Below, in pieces: positions 54,608-64,000 of a stretch of 64,000 nt of DNA. The DNA comes from Zopfochytrium polystomum (Eukaryota > Chytridiomycota > Chytridiomycetes > Chytridiales > Chytridiaceae). The notes under the pieces were generated by a model. It worked only from the letters and a program-made list of their open reading frames with translations. It did not search any database and was not told the origin of the DNA. The position numbers and the translations under genes are program-made. How positions within the stretch are numbered: the stretch's first letter is position 1; every line of letters starts with the position of its first letter. The stretch spans positions 1-64,000 of the forward strand of contig JAIVFJ010000145.1 in NCBI GenBank assembly GCA_025765615.1, written 5' to 3'.

Positions 54608-54889
54608 TTGCGGGATATGGGGGTTTTTTGATGTTGTTGTATTATCAGCTGGTATGGTTGTTTTTCGGAAGGGTGGCTTGGTTGGTTGTGAGGGAGCCAA
54701 TGTGGGACGGTGGAAGGTGGGGGCCAAAACACTGCGAAGTACCTTTCAAACACCTCGTAGCAGGGGAAAAAAAAAAAAAAAAAAAAAGAGCAATAAGTGA
54801 ACCCAGAAACACAAGACAGGTGCCCTTTTTCTGTTCCCACCTGTGTTAACCCTTCAGCGGTTGATGCCACGGCGCGGTACCATCAAGTT

Positions 54890-55262
54890 ATTACGTTGGA
54901 AAATCCTGTCCTGATGCGATTTTAATGAAATAAGTAGGGCTTTGATACATTTGCAATCGCAACAAGAAAGCAGCATTGTCAATAGCAGCACGCTTTTTCT
55001 GCTATTAGTAGACCAACGGACCACTTCCAAAAACGAACGCATTTCACAAAATGCGCCAGACACATTTGCTGTCATAAATGCAGTAACATGGAAGGGGATA
55101 AGACAGGAAACTGATGACATTTGCAACGACAAACGTGTCTGACGCATTTTGTGAATGCGTTGATTTTTGGAAGTGGTCCATTGGCTGAGTTTCAAAATGT
55201 AACAAATTCTGATGTTTTGCAATTCGCACCACAAATGCAGAAACAAAGATACAGGATTGATA
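54890..55262. mobile_element. Inverted-repeat (foldback/MITE-like) element
   Basis: The inner arms at about 55011-55062 (GGACCACTTCCAAAAACGAA, CGCATTTCACAAAATGCG) and 55133-55183 (the same words inverted) are about 50 bp long and nearly perfect. Roughly 70 bp separates them. The outer parts are more diverged but also loosely inverted. Related words occur at 48100-48260. It is non-coding. Confidence 0.65.
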
Positions 55263-55482
55263 ACTCACAAGCAAAGACTATCATTTGGTGAGCATTTTGG
55301 TCTGGTCACAGAGCCACTTACAGTATTGTTGAAATTCTCATTCAAAAAGCTGTCCACAAAAAAGTTTGAAAGAAGCCAATGTTTTTTATTTTTTATTTTT
55401 TTTTTTTTTTTTTTTGGTGTTTCGGTCAGGGCACGCATGTGCCACCCCCTTCGCTCTCTCCCTCTCTCCCTTCGCAGGTGTT

Positions 55483-55600
55483 TCCGTGTGCGAGTTCCCT
55501 GCTGGCAACCTTCCGACCCCCTACATAGTCGACTCCCTTCTCTCTCTCCCCCCTGTCGCTGGCGACGACAAGGGCTCCTGCAGCACCGTCCGCAACGACG
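55483..55600 (+). repeat. Dispersed repeat shared with 17636-17735
   Basis: GAGTTCCCTGCTGGCAACC, CCCCTACATAG, CTCTCTCCCCCC and GTCGCTGGCGACGA, in the same order as the complement of the other copy. It is followed by unassigned sequence. Confidence 0.6.
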
Positions 55601-56267
55601 GGTGCTAGGTCGCGCCCTGTCTGTCCCGTTGCTATTAACTGCTCCTGTTGTATTTGAGATTAGGTTCCTGAGATAAAAACCCCCGTTTCCCTCTTCTCTC
55701 TCTTTATTCTGCAGTTGTGTTGCGCCCTTGGGAGTGCCCTTCTGTTTCCCCTCGCATCGGCCCACAGCCACACAACTAATCAGTGCTCCAGCACTGATCC
55801 TTCAGAGGATTGTCCCTCTGAATGTTCATTCTTTGTGTTTGAGACCCCTGTTAGACAGATCAGTAGGGATACTTTGTGGACTAGGCAAGTAGTAGGGTTG
55901 AAACACCACCTAGACAACAGCCCAATAAAGTTAGTTTTAGCCTATTATTTGCTTTCCCTCACTCTGGGGCCCAGATCCCAGGGTCAAAGGAGTGAGTATA
56001 GTCTCATAATGTCCACTGGGTCTGCTCCGAGCCTCTGGCAGATATGGTGGACAGATATGGTTACTGCCTGCATCTGCCTCACAGATAATTGCCAGTCACA
56101 GATCTGCAGAAAGGCCAATATCTTCCCAAATCTGCTGATAAAGTCCAGATACCCGACCTCCACCAGACATCTGGATCTTTTAACAGATATGGGAAACCAT
56201 GTCTTTGAGTATTCCTGGATACGGAGCTATTAGCATCTGGTCTGAATCCAGCAGATGCCAGCCTTAG
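55601..56267. other. Unassigned repeat-like sequence
   Basis: No coding motif. 56030-56250 repeats the word CAGATATGG and variants (CAGATATGGT, CAGATAATTG, CAGATCTGC, CAGATACC), which suggests a degenerate minisatellite or element terminus. Confidence 0.4.
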
Positions 56268-56565
56268 TGCCAGGAACAGGGCAGGACAGGACAAGGCAGA
56301 CAAGGAACTGAGAGGAGTGATGATTGTATTGGAAACAATAATTCACTTGAGGGATGGGACAGGTCCCCCATCCCCCTTTTATACCTTTTGAGAGTCTTCC
56401 TTGTCAAGACTCAAAGAAAGTTCCAGAAAGAGCAATTAGTAATACTATGATACCAATGACACCAATGACAACAAGACAAGTCAGGAAAATAAAGAAGGTT
56501 CCACAAGGTTCCATGAAGGAATGTTCTAGAAGCTTCCAGAGGTTTCCAGAGGGTGATTCATAACA
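56268..56565 (-). repeat. Short solo chromovirus LTR with target duplication
   Basis: 298 bp, flanked by the direct repeat CTTAG (56263-56267 and 56566-56570). It lacks about 55 bp of the distal GAA/TTC array present in the 353 bp LTRs but keeps the TATA box and the proximal triplet. A solo LTR is left after recombination between the two LTRs of an inserted element. Confidence 0.9.
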
Positions 56566-56570
56566 CTTAG

Positions 56571-57767
56571 CCTCCTTCTGTCATAAGTCAGTAGGTGCTA
56601 CGGAGATTGCGCTTTTGCAATGCTATGTAGTGCGGCAGTAATGAGTGGCGACTGTACGAGTTGTTTGAAGCTCTTCTTGATGGAGAGGAGAGGAGAAGTC
56701 TGTTGCACACAATGCTTTTTGCAAGCTGACTGTTGGACGAAAAATTCTGAAATCAGAATAGCAGGTTGGCACTGTTGAAGAGCAACTGTGTGCCAAATTT
56801 CAAGAATCAAAGTTTTGGTGGTGTTCTCCCTCAGGGAGTGTTGGAGAACAAAATGGAGGGAGCTTAGAGCAATTTGGTGTGCAGCCGGGAGGGGGTGACT
56901 TGTCACACAGGAAAGGACAGAATGGCGGTTGGAGGAAGTGGTAGTTTGACTTTTGGGCCCTTCTTCTCAAAATCTCTTGTAGCAGGGCACGTTAGGTAGC
57001 AATAGAAAGAGCAGAAGCACCCAAATACAATTGTGTAAGCCCGTTCCTTGAGTGCTCCGTGGCGTTGAGGAGATGTCTTGCAAAGTTGAAGAAGCATTTT
57101 CTGACTTTCGCGATTAATTGAATTGTGCCGAGACTAGTTGTAGAGGGATCTGTTATAGCTTGTTGGAAAGAGAAGATTCAGAACTTTTGAATGCACTATT
57201 GCACCCTCAGATTGAATGACAGAGTCAGCTGGGTGTGGGCGCCAAAAATTTTTGGCTTCCTAATGAGAAGGTGTCTAAAGTTGAGCAAGGTTGATTCTGT
57301 TTGTTAGAGTAAGTAGAGATTGTTGTTCTGAGCTTGAATCTGTGGTTGATGCAGCTAGATAGCGACATGCTGTTGTGTAAACAGTGAGTGAGTGAGTGGG
57401 GGGAGTGAATGAAGTGGAGATGTGTGTTTGTGGGTGGTCCTTCTCCCCAACTTGGAGAGAAAGAGAAAAAATTCTGTTATGAATTATTGATACATAATGA
57501 TGATATGCACACTGTAATAGTTGCTAGGCAAGCGTGACTGGCACAGGGTAAACGCTCTCCTATATTATCTGCTTGAGCAGAGGAGGAGGAAAACTGTTGA
57601 CACCAGGTTTCTGTTCCACTTAATACTTGGAGTATTTGCCAACAGTGCAGGCCAGCACCCAGGTCTGCGTTGGCAGTGGCTCGCTCTCCCATGGACATTG
57701 TGAGAATGATAACTGACAGTCACAATAGGTTCAGGTCTATCTTGTGCCTCTTCCTGCTAACCAGTCA
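56571..57767 (-). mobile_element. Inverted copia fragment: leader plus most of an LTR
   Basis: 57376-57767 is the reverse complement of the 414 bp copia LTR, lacking about its first 17 bp. 56571-57375 is the reverse complement of the leader region found at 26884-27640 (TTCTGATTTCAGAATTTTTG-type words shared). Coding sequence is missing. It abuts the second Tc1 copy at about 57768. Confidence 0.75.
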
Positions 57768-58280
57768 GTCCCATGACAGCTTGGACTTTGCTCAAAAATT
57801 TGAGAACTGGACTGTTGAGGATTTAAAGCATGTCATCTGGTCTGACAAGACTAAAATCAACATGGAAGGCTCAGACGGCATTGCTTATGCTTAGATAATC
57901 CCAGGAAAACCACCGCAACAAGTGGCACATACAACCACCAAGAAGTTTGGTGGAGGTTCCCAGATGGTTTTGGGTGCTGTGACTTGGGCTGGAGTGCTGA
58001 GAATGGCGTTGTAGAAGGAATAATGGTCTCAGAACAATATGTGACAATTCTGGAAAATTGACTTATCCCTAACCTGGATGAAATGGGACTTGACTGCAGG
58101 AATTACTTTTCAGCAAGAAAACGACCCCACTCTCAGCAGCATAACTTAGTACCCCCTGACTGTACTGCCCTTGATTCGCGGCGATGATCCGTCCACAAAT
58201 CAAAATACACCAAGGAATCGTTGGACGAGAAAGAACTTCGTTGTGTTGAGTGGCCATCTCCAGACCTGAACCCTCTTGAG

Positions 58281-58812
58281 TAAGGTTTCATCTTGATGCA
58301 ATATCGCAAAGAAATGATGAGTGTCGTTATTGTACCGTTTAAGGCAGTACTGATCATGTCAGGAACAGGGCAGGACAGGACAAGGCAGACAAGGAACTGA
58401 GAGGAGTGATGATTGTATTGGAAACAATAATTCACTTGAGGGATGGGACAGGTCCCCCATCCCCCTTTTATACCTTTTGAGAGTGTTCCTTGTCAAGACT
58501 CCAAGAAAGTTCCAGAAAGAGCAATTAGTAATACAATGATACCAATGATACCAATGACAACAAGACAAGTCAGGAAAGCAAAGAAGGTTCCAGAAGGTTC
58601 CACAAGGTTCCATGAAGGAATGTTCTAGAAGGTTCCAGAAGGTTCCAGAAGGTTCCATGAAGGAATGTTCTAGAAGGTTCCAGAGGTTTCCAGAGGGTGA
58701 TTCATAACAGATCAGGCCAGGTGTTGTTATCAGGTCGAGGATTCAAATCCCCACAATACCCACTTCATAATCGCGATATTTGTCGATATTGCTGTATCGA
58801 TTTGAAACCTTA
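58281..58812. mobile_element. MITE-like element copy 2, interrupted by a solo LTR
   Basis: Same element as 6801-6974 (TAAGGTTTCA...TGAAACCTTA). It is split by the LTR at 58357-58709 and the GATCA duplication. Without the insertion it would be about 174 bp. Confidence 0.7.
58357..58709 (-). repeat. Solo chromovirus LTR, 353 bp, with target duplication GATCA
   Basis: Direct repeats GATCA at 58352-58356 and 58710-58714. Full-length LTR with TATA box (58465-58472), proximal triplet (58505-58517) and distal array (58583-58691). Confidence 0.95.
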
Positions 58813-59219
58813 CTATCAAGCATCTACGGAGAGATTGAAAACTTGGCCCACCAATATCAAATGCAGAGCTCTGAGAGCGAGTCCGCCGCCAGTGGAGGCA
58901 AATTCCCCCGGAAATTTGCCAGAACTTGATTGAAAGTATGCCTGGAAGGATTGCTGCTGTGATTGCAGCAGGTGGGGGTCACACTACATACTGAATAATT
59001 TCATTGGACATCCACAAAATTGAGCCAATGGTGCTGTTCACTTCCCTTGCCTCTTTCTGGCGCAATTCAAAAGCTGGAGGAATGAAATTTTGTGAGCAGT
59101 TTAGTCTAATGCAAGGCAACATTTGCTGAGTTTCTCAAATTTTATGATGGCCTTATGCATGTGTGACAGCACTTGGCAGCGCAACGTTCACAACATTGAC
59201 CCAATTTTGTGAGCCACTG

Positions 59220-59852
59220 TATACACAGACCATTAAGCAGCTTGACTGAAGGAATAAGCAAACAACAGCGGTGCGTAAACGAAGGCAAACTATGTGATCA
59301 GAGACAACAGTCACTGTCAGTACAGTAACACCAATCTCATAAAGATCTCCGAAATCCAATGTGAGCACAATCAGAAGTGGCGGCACCTACCAGTGCCCTG
59401 ACTTGGAGTTAACCCTGGGGCTGATGTTATCTCCCACAGGTGGAAGGCGTCTCTTTTACCACTAAACTAGCAGCGCCTTTTTCTGTTCCTTGGGGTTGTC
59501 ATTGCAGTACCCATCCTGTTGCCAACCAATGCCAAGCATCACGTTCCTTGCAATGTTTGCCACCATTGGCATTTCTTTAGCCAGCCATCTCACCCATGGT
59601 TAGGAGCTCAAAAGCGCTTGTTCATACAGGCTTGACAAATGGCCAATGCCACCAGAGGGGTTTTCTGTGTGTGTGTCTGAAATCGTGCAAACAGCAACTG
59701 GAATCAACAGAACGTCCCTGGAGGCAAAATCAGGAGCTCTACTGAGGCTGGAGGTGGAGCAGCTCTAGCTCAGGTTGACAAAATGGGCCCTTAACAGTAT
59801 TGAGTTGCGTAGAAGCTCAGTGGAGATGGCACAGCTGAATCTGTGCACCGAC
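59220..59852. other. No gene recognised
   Basis: Between Tc1 copy 2 and the SINE. A degenerate tRNA-like stretch is present at about 59405-59480 on the minus strand (see rejected items). Confidence 0.4.
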
Positions 59853-59865
59853 CCAGAGCCCAGCT

Positions 59866-60152
59866 GATTTTTTTTATTTTATATTGTTCCAGCCCCGAAG
59901 GGCCGACGGGAAGAGAAAGCGCCATCAACAGTGAACCGTTATAGACTATGTCCAGGTATCACCTCGGCAAACCCACCCCATGCACTACGGACTTACAGGG
60001 TCGTCAGGCATCTCCACCGCACCACTCCTTGTGATTCAAGACTGTACTCTTTCTTGTTGCCTTCAACAGCTGGCGTCGTGACTCGAACCCTGGGCCCTTG
60101 AGTGACAGATACCCAGACCCCCCATGCTTTCCCAGCTAGGCTCTTGTGAGGG
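59866..60152 (-). mobile_element. tRNA-related SINE with 13 bp target duplication
   Basis: On the minus strand the head contains a tRNA A-box-like CTAGCTGGGAAAGC and a B-box GGTTCGAGTC at tRNA-like spacing. A body of about 190 bp follows, then GCTTTCTCTTCCCG, CCCTTCGGGGCTGGAACAAT and an A/T-rich tail. The direct repeats CAGAGCCCAGCTG at 59853-59865 and 60153-60165 are identical. It would be transcribed by RNA polymerase III and mobilised by a LINE. A related tail occurs at 31685-31756. Confidence 0.8.
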
Positions 60153-60165
60153 CAGAGCCCAGCTG

Positions 60166-60663
60166 AGGAGCAGCAGTGTGAGCACCTCCCCTGTGCGCCC
60201 CCGTGTGCCCCAGTGTGCCTCACCAGGAGAAGGATCTTCGCACGAGATATCTGTGCAGAATTGCCATTTCTCCTTTGAAGGAGAAGGCGCGGGCAGGCCG
60301 CAAAATCGCGGGCGACATCATCTCCTGAATATATGCTCATTTACCGCCGCCATGTGACAATTAGCAGGAGAAAGTATTCCATATTGTCGAATGAAGCATT
60401 ACAATTACACAGCGGCTTTTACAAGAACTATAACAACAACAACGCCCATAACAACGATTACAATAACGTGCGGTCATAAGAACGATTATAAGAACGTGCG
60501 ATCATAAAAACGTGTGACAAGAAACAAAAAATCAAGAAGAGGTAAAGCGAAGGGGAAAAAAAAAAAGACTCACGGTCGACAGGGTTAACCCTGGACCCGT
60601 GAATTGATGCAAAGCTAAAAAGAAATAAAGAAAGGAAAGAAATGCAAAGGGGGCAGCATATGC
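60166..60663. other. Intergenic, 3' flank of the SAP-domain gene
   Basis: Includes AACAAC/AACGA-type simple sequence at about 60430-60510. No gene is recognised. Confidence 0.45.
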
Positions 60664-62899
60664 TCACGCGGCTCCCTCCGCCTCCATCTCCGTCTCCGTC
60701 GTCGCCGACGACGACGAAGACGACGACGGGAACTTCGCGGCGGCCGACTTGTCCGGCGTGTCGGCCATGAACCTTGCCGGGTCTTCGGCCATGCGCACTC
60801 GGCGCCACTGGGCCGCCTCTTCTTCGCGCGCCGCCTTTCTCCTCTTTTGCATCGCGATCACAGTGTGCGCGCTGGCGCGGTTCTCGTCTTCTCTAATCTT
60901 GGCGATGCGCTTGCCCGGCGACAGGCGCACCGGGTCTCGGTGGACGAGGAACAGGTCGTTCCCCCGTTCCTTTAGTAGTCTTTGGCGGTAGGTCGTGGGT
61001 TCCTTTAAGGCGGCGGCGGCGGCGGCGGCGGGAGGCGGCAGGTCGTCGACGTCAGACTCCTCCTCCTCTTCCTCTTCCGCCGACTCGTGCTCGGTCTCAT
61101 CAGACCCGCATTGTTCCACCTCCGTCGGCAGGATTTTTGCGACCGAGGAGTCCGGCGTGTCGGCCATGAATGTTGGGTCTTCGGCCATGCGCGCTCTGCG
61201 CCACTGGGCCATCTGTTCCTCCCGCGCTGCTTTTCTTCTCCTGTGCATCGCCGTCACAGTGTGCGCGCCGACGCGGTTGTCGTCTTTTCTGATCTTGGCA
61301 ATGAGCTTGCCGGGCGATAGCTTTACCGGGTCTCTGGGGGCGACACGTAAAAGGTCGTTGACCATTTCACGTTTCCTCCGCCGTTTTGGAGTTTTCTCTT
61401 CAAAGATGGCCGCGGGTGGTTCAATACAAAGGGGCCTGACGTTTGAGGAAAGAGAGAGAGAGAGAGAGAGAGAGGGGGGTGGGGCAAGAGCAAACATAAA
61501 GGGAGAACGACGGTTACTTTCTGGATGCCGAAACCCCGCCCGTTACACGGAAACCCTTGTTACAACAAAAGCAAAAAAAAACAAAAAAAAAAAAACAAAA
61601 AAAGAAAAAGAAAAATCTCACACACAAACCTGCCGCCCGCTCCACCTGACGCATTCCACGCCACGCACGACTTGCACACCGAGTTGTCCGCGAAGCCGTC
61701 TGGAAACGGCGCGCGGACCGGTTCCACTTGCAGCGGCACGAACGACCCGTCCGACACGGAAACGACGCCGATCGTCATGCGGTGCAGCACGCAGATGCCC
61801 GGCGCCGTGGCCGTCTCCGTCTCGAACATGGAGGCCCCGATCGCACAATAAAAGCGGAACCGCCGCCGTTTGCCTTGCATAGTTCCAGAGGATGGACCCG
61901 CCGCGGCGGCGGAGGGTCCAGCGGAGGGTCCAGCGTCGGTGGCGGTGGCTTCAAAATGCACATTTAAGCCTGGCTCAACCGCAGGGGTCGCAATAGCCGC
62001 ACTCTCGTCTTGGCTGCTCGCGCCTTGTTCGATAGCAAAAGTCACTTTCTTCTTTTTTCGGCCTTCTTCAACCGCGACCACGGGCTGGGGCGGCGGCGAC
62101 GGTGGCTGCACTATGTCGATCGTCGTCGTGGGATCCAAGTCATCATTGGCATGCTGGGCACGGTGCTTAGTCTCTTCATCGTCGAGAATTGCCGCAATCA
62201 AATGGGCTCTCTAATACAGCCGCAAAAAGAAAAACCAAAAAAAACCCAACAAAACGAAAGTTTCGAGTGGTAGTGGTGGTTAGGACTAGAGTTTGGAAAA
62301 CAGGAAGAAAAAAAAAAAAGGAAAAAAAGCAAAACTCTTCTTCTCACCGTGCCCTTCACATCCAGCCCACGCTCCATGACCTCCTTCTCCAACTCCGGCT
62401 TCCGCTTCTTCTCCCACATTTTTTTGAATGCCGCAGCACTGTGGGGGACCCCAGTCGTCGTCGCCTCTTCGGGTGCCCTCTTCATCTTCGCACTCCCGCG
62501 GCCCTCCTTCTCCTTCACCTCTTTCTCCTCTTTTTCCTCCGTCACCTCATTCGCCTCCTCCTCCGACTTCGCTGCACGCCGGCCTGCAGCTCTGCGCGCA
62601 CCAGCAGCGGCAGGCGCCGACAGCAACGGCCCTTTCTTCTTGATGTCGGCAGCGTCTTCACCGGCACCGTCCTTGCCGTCACCGGCTTCCTCGTCGGCGA
62701 CCGCCGACTTCACATTCTTGGGTTTAACCTTTGCAACGCGCTTGGCGGCCGCGGGCTTCGTTTTGGTGGTGGTGGCTTGTTCGGTGTGTGATACTGCGGC
62801 GGGAACGTTGTCGGCGTCGCCGTCTTCGTGGTTGGGGTTGGCTTTTGCGCGTCGCTGCGCGCTGCGGAGCTGACGCGTGGATGTTTTGTTTTCCGGCAT
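60664..62899 (-). CDS. SAP-domain protein with a C-terminal tandem duplication
   Basis: Three exons: 62899-62348, 62210-61630, 61435-60664. Phases 0 and 2 are consistent, giving 634 residues. The first junction completes a SAP-like motif: LEKEVMERGLDVKGT from exon 1 joins RAHLIAAILDDEE from exon 2 (about residues 170-197). SAP motifs bind DNA. The N-terminus is Lys/Ala/Glu-rich with basic patches. The middle has RRRFRFYCAIGASMFETETA, ICVLHRMTIGVVSV and a NSVCKSCVAWNA segment with two Cys. The C-terminal half holds two copies of a 76-residue unit (61359-61132 and 60960-60733; shared RDPVKLSPGK, IAKIR, HTV.AM..RRKAAREE and RMAEDP..FMADTPD), separated by an acidic stretch. A nuclear, chromatin-related role is inferred. 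The family of the repeat unit is unknown to me. Confidence 0.78.
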
Positions 62900-64000
62900 T
62901 CGTTTATGTGTGTATGTAATAATATATTCCTGGTGGGTCTTCGTTGCTTCCTTGTCAACAGTTTCTTTCGGACGTTGGCGGCGCACTAATCACACTTCAG
63001 AGGATTGTCCGGTTAGTTGTAGTGGAAGGAGATTTGGCGGATGTGTGTGTGTGTTCCGTTGGACGCGTTGGGGGGAGGAAAGGGGGAAACTAGGAAGGAC
63101 GATTGATTGAGGAGGGCGCGTTGGTTGATGTGTCGCGTCTGAGAGATGGTGATGGGTGGAGTGTGGTATGTGTGTGATGGTGCGATGGTGGATGGAGGAA
63201 GCTAGTGGATCGCAATGAAGTGTTACCTACGTGAGTTCCTTTTTTTCGTCCGGGTGAGGGAGGATGGGGGGGGGGGGCTCTTGATGAGTGAGTGTGGAGA
63301 GGAGGGAGGGGGGGAGGGAGGAGGCTCTTCGACGTCACTGTCTCGACTCGCAGGTGAGGTGAGGAGGCGTGGGGGGGAGTCGGCTGGTCTTGGAAAGAGG
63401 GAGGCTCTCTGCTGTCGCTGTCACTAATATACTGTCACTACTAATACTGCCACTACTGCTGACTGTCACTACTGACTACTGTCTCGTCTCTCGCGCCACG
63501 GCACGTGGAGGGGAGGGCGGGGAAGGGAAGAGCAAGGTCTTGTTGCTGTTGTTGTGAGTGTTTGGTGCTGGAGTCGGACGGAGCGGAGTGCGAAGTGAAC
63601 CTTTGTTTTCTTTGTTTTTCTTTAATTTTTGTTCTTTCCTTTTTTCTTTCTTCTTTTTTATCCTTTTTTCATGTTTGTTTTTCTTTTTTTCTTTTCTTTT
63701 GCCTTGTGAAATTGAACCATTTGGGCCCTCCCAGACATGTCACGTCAATATTGGTGTTCGAGCCAAAAGAACGTGGCCATCTGGGCAATCGATGGTCGAG
63801 CCCCTTGTGATTCCATCCGATCCAATCGGCAGATCACTGATCTTCGTGCTTGCAGTGTGGCCTTTTGAGGAAGAAAAGTCATACCTGCAAAAGACAGCAA
63901 ATGAGATATCGAAAAATCGTGATATCACAGGTGATATCCAGACTTTGACACCCCATCATTCATGCAAAAAAGGCGGTCATGACCTGAATTTTTCCACAGC
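62900..64000. other. Intergenic to window end
   Basis: Upstream of the SAP-domain gene. G-rich on the plus strand at 63265-63320 and with a pyrimidine-rich stretch at 63600-63700. It probably includes the promoter of the SAP gene. Short frames on both strands carry no motif. Confidence 0.45.

Larger units (their letters stand above)
57768..59219 (+). pseudogene. Tc1/mariner transposon copy 2, transposase pseudogene
   Basis: Transposase text includes LDFAQKFENWTVEDLKHVIWSDKTKIN (first Asp block, with Glu of SDET replaced by Lys), FGGGSQMVLGAVTWAGVL, a degraded FQQ-NDP block and PNPLE-type sequence. It then continues after the interruption with HLRRD, and IAAVIAAGG. The 3' end (59190-59219, read inward as TACAGTGGCTCACAAAATTG) is a Tc1-type terminal repeat. 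Stops and deletions are numerous. A MITE-like element and, inside that, a solo LTR interrupt it. Confidence 0.85.

Noticed and set aside
59405..59480. tRNA-Gly-like sequence on the minus strand (CTAGTTTAGTGGTAAAAG with a later GGTTAACTCC)
   Set aside because: The anticodon stem does not pair and the B-box is altered, so it is at most a decayed tRNA or SINE head.
60060..60140. tRNA-like head of the SINE as a functional tRNA gene (apparent CTG anticodon)
   Set aside because: The T-stem and acceptor stem do not pair, and the sequence is continuous with a SINE body flanked by a target duplication.

Overview
The window is eukaryotic nuclear DNA, most likely from a fungus and probably an early-diverging (non-Dikarya) lineage. 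The evidence is a set of protein genes split by short GT-AG introns (about 55 to 630 bp), a DLT1-family gene (a fungal family), a Stm1/SERBP1 gene, a SWEET sugar transporter, and Ty3 chromovirus, Ty1/copia, Tc1/mariner, piggyBac and SINE elements. Host genes are GC-rich with long Gly, Ala, Ser, Asp and Gln runs. The transposon blocks are AT-richer. The species cannot be named from this sequence.

Layout. 1-7346 is a transposon nest: a truncated Ty3-type pol, then a Tc1 transposon split by a complete 3.9 kb chromovirus (target duplication CCTTT) and by a small inverted-repeat element. 7.6-16.8 kb carries three minus-strand host genes: a DLT1-like membrane protein, a predicted peroxiredoxin-like/TKL kinase fusion, and an FAD monooxygenase. 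17.1-31.3 kb is a second block of elements: a gag fragment, unassigned repeats, and a rearranged chromovirus lodged between pieces of copia LTR, followed by a degraded copia element. 32.2-38.7 kb has a two-pass membrane protein (plus strand), then Stm1/SERBP1 and SWEET (both minus). 39.6-42.9 kb has an LTR fragment and a broken piggyBac transposase. 43.4-54.6 kb has a very large low-complexity protein ending in a zf-RVT-like module (minus), a multi-pass membrane protein with a signal peptide (plus), and the complex I subunit NDUFA12 (plus). 54.9-60.2 kb is a third repeat block, with solo LTRs, an inverted copia fragment, a second Tc1 copy and a SINE. 60.7-62.9 kb holds a SAP-domain protein with an internal duplication. 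The last 1.1 kb shows no gene.

The main points of interest are these. (1) One reading frame joins an AAED1/PRXL2-type redox domain (CxxC) to a TKL kinase. (2) The chromovirus LTR is built like a heat-shock promoter, with up to eight perfectly alternating GAA/TTC units upstream of a TATA box. (3) A Ty3-type RT-RNase H is followed by the start of an AP-endonuclease-like domain. (4) A chromovirus copy that inserted recently lacks RT and RNase H. (5) A host protein ends in a module resembling the C-terminus of LINE proteins. (6) Several gene models only keep frame if one base is removed from a homopolymer. All intron positions were placed by hand from splice motifs, reading phase and protein plausibility. 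No database search was possible.
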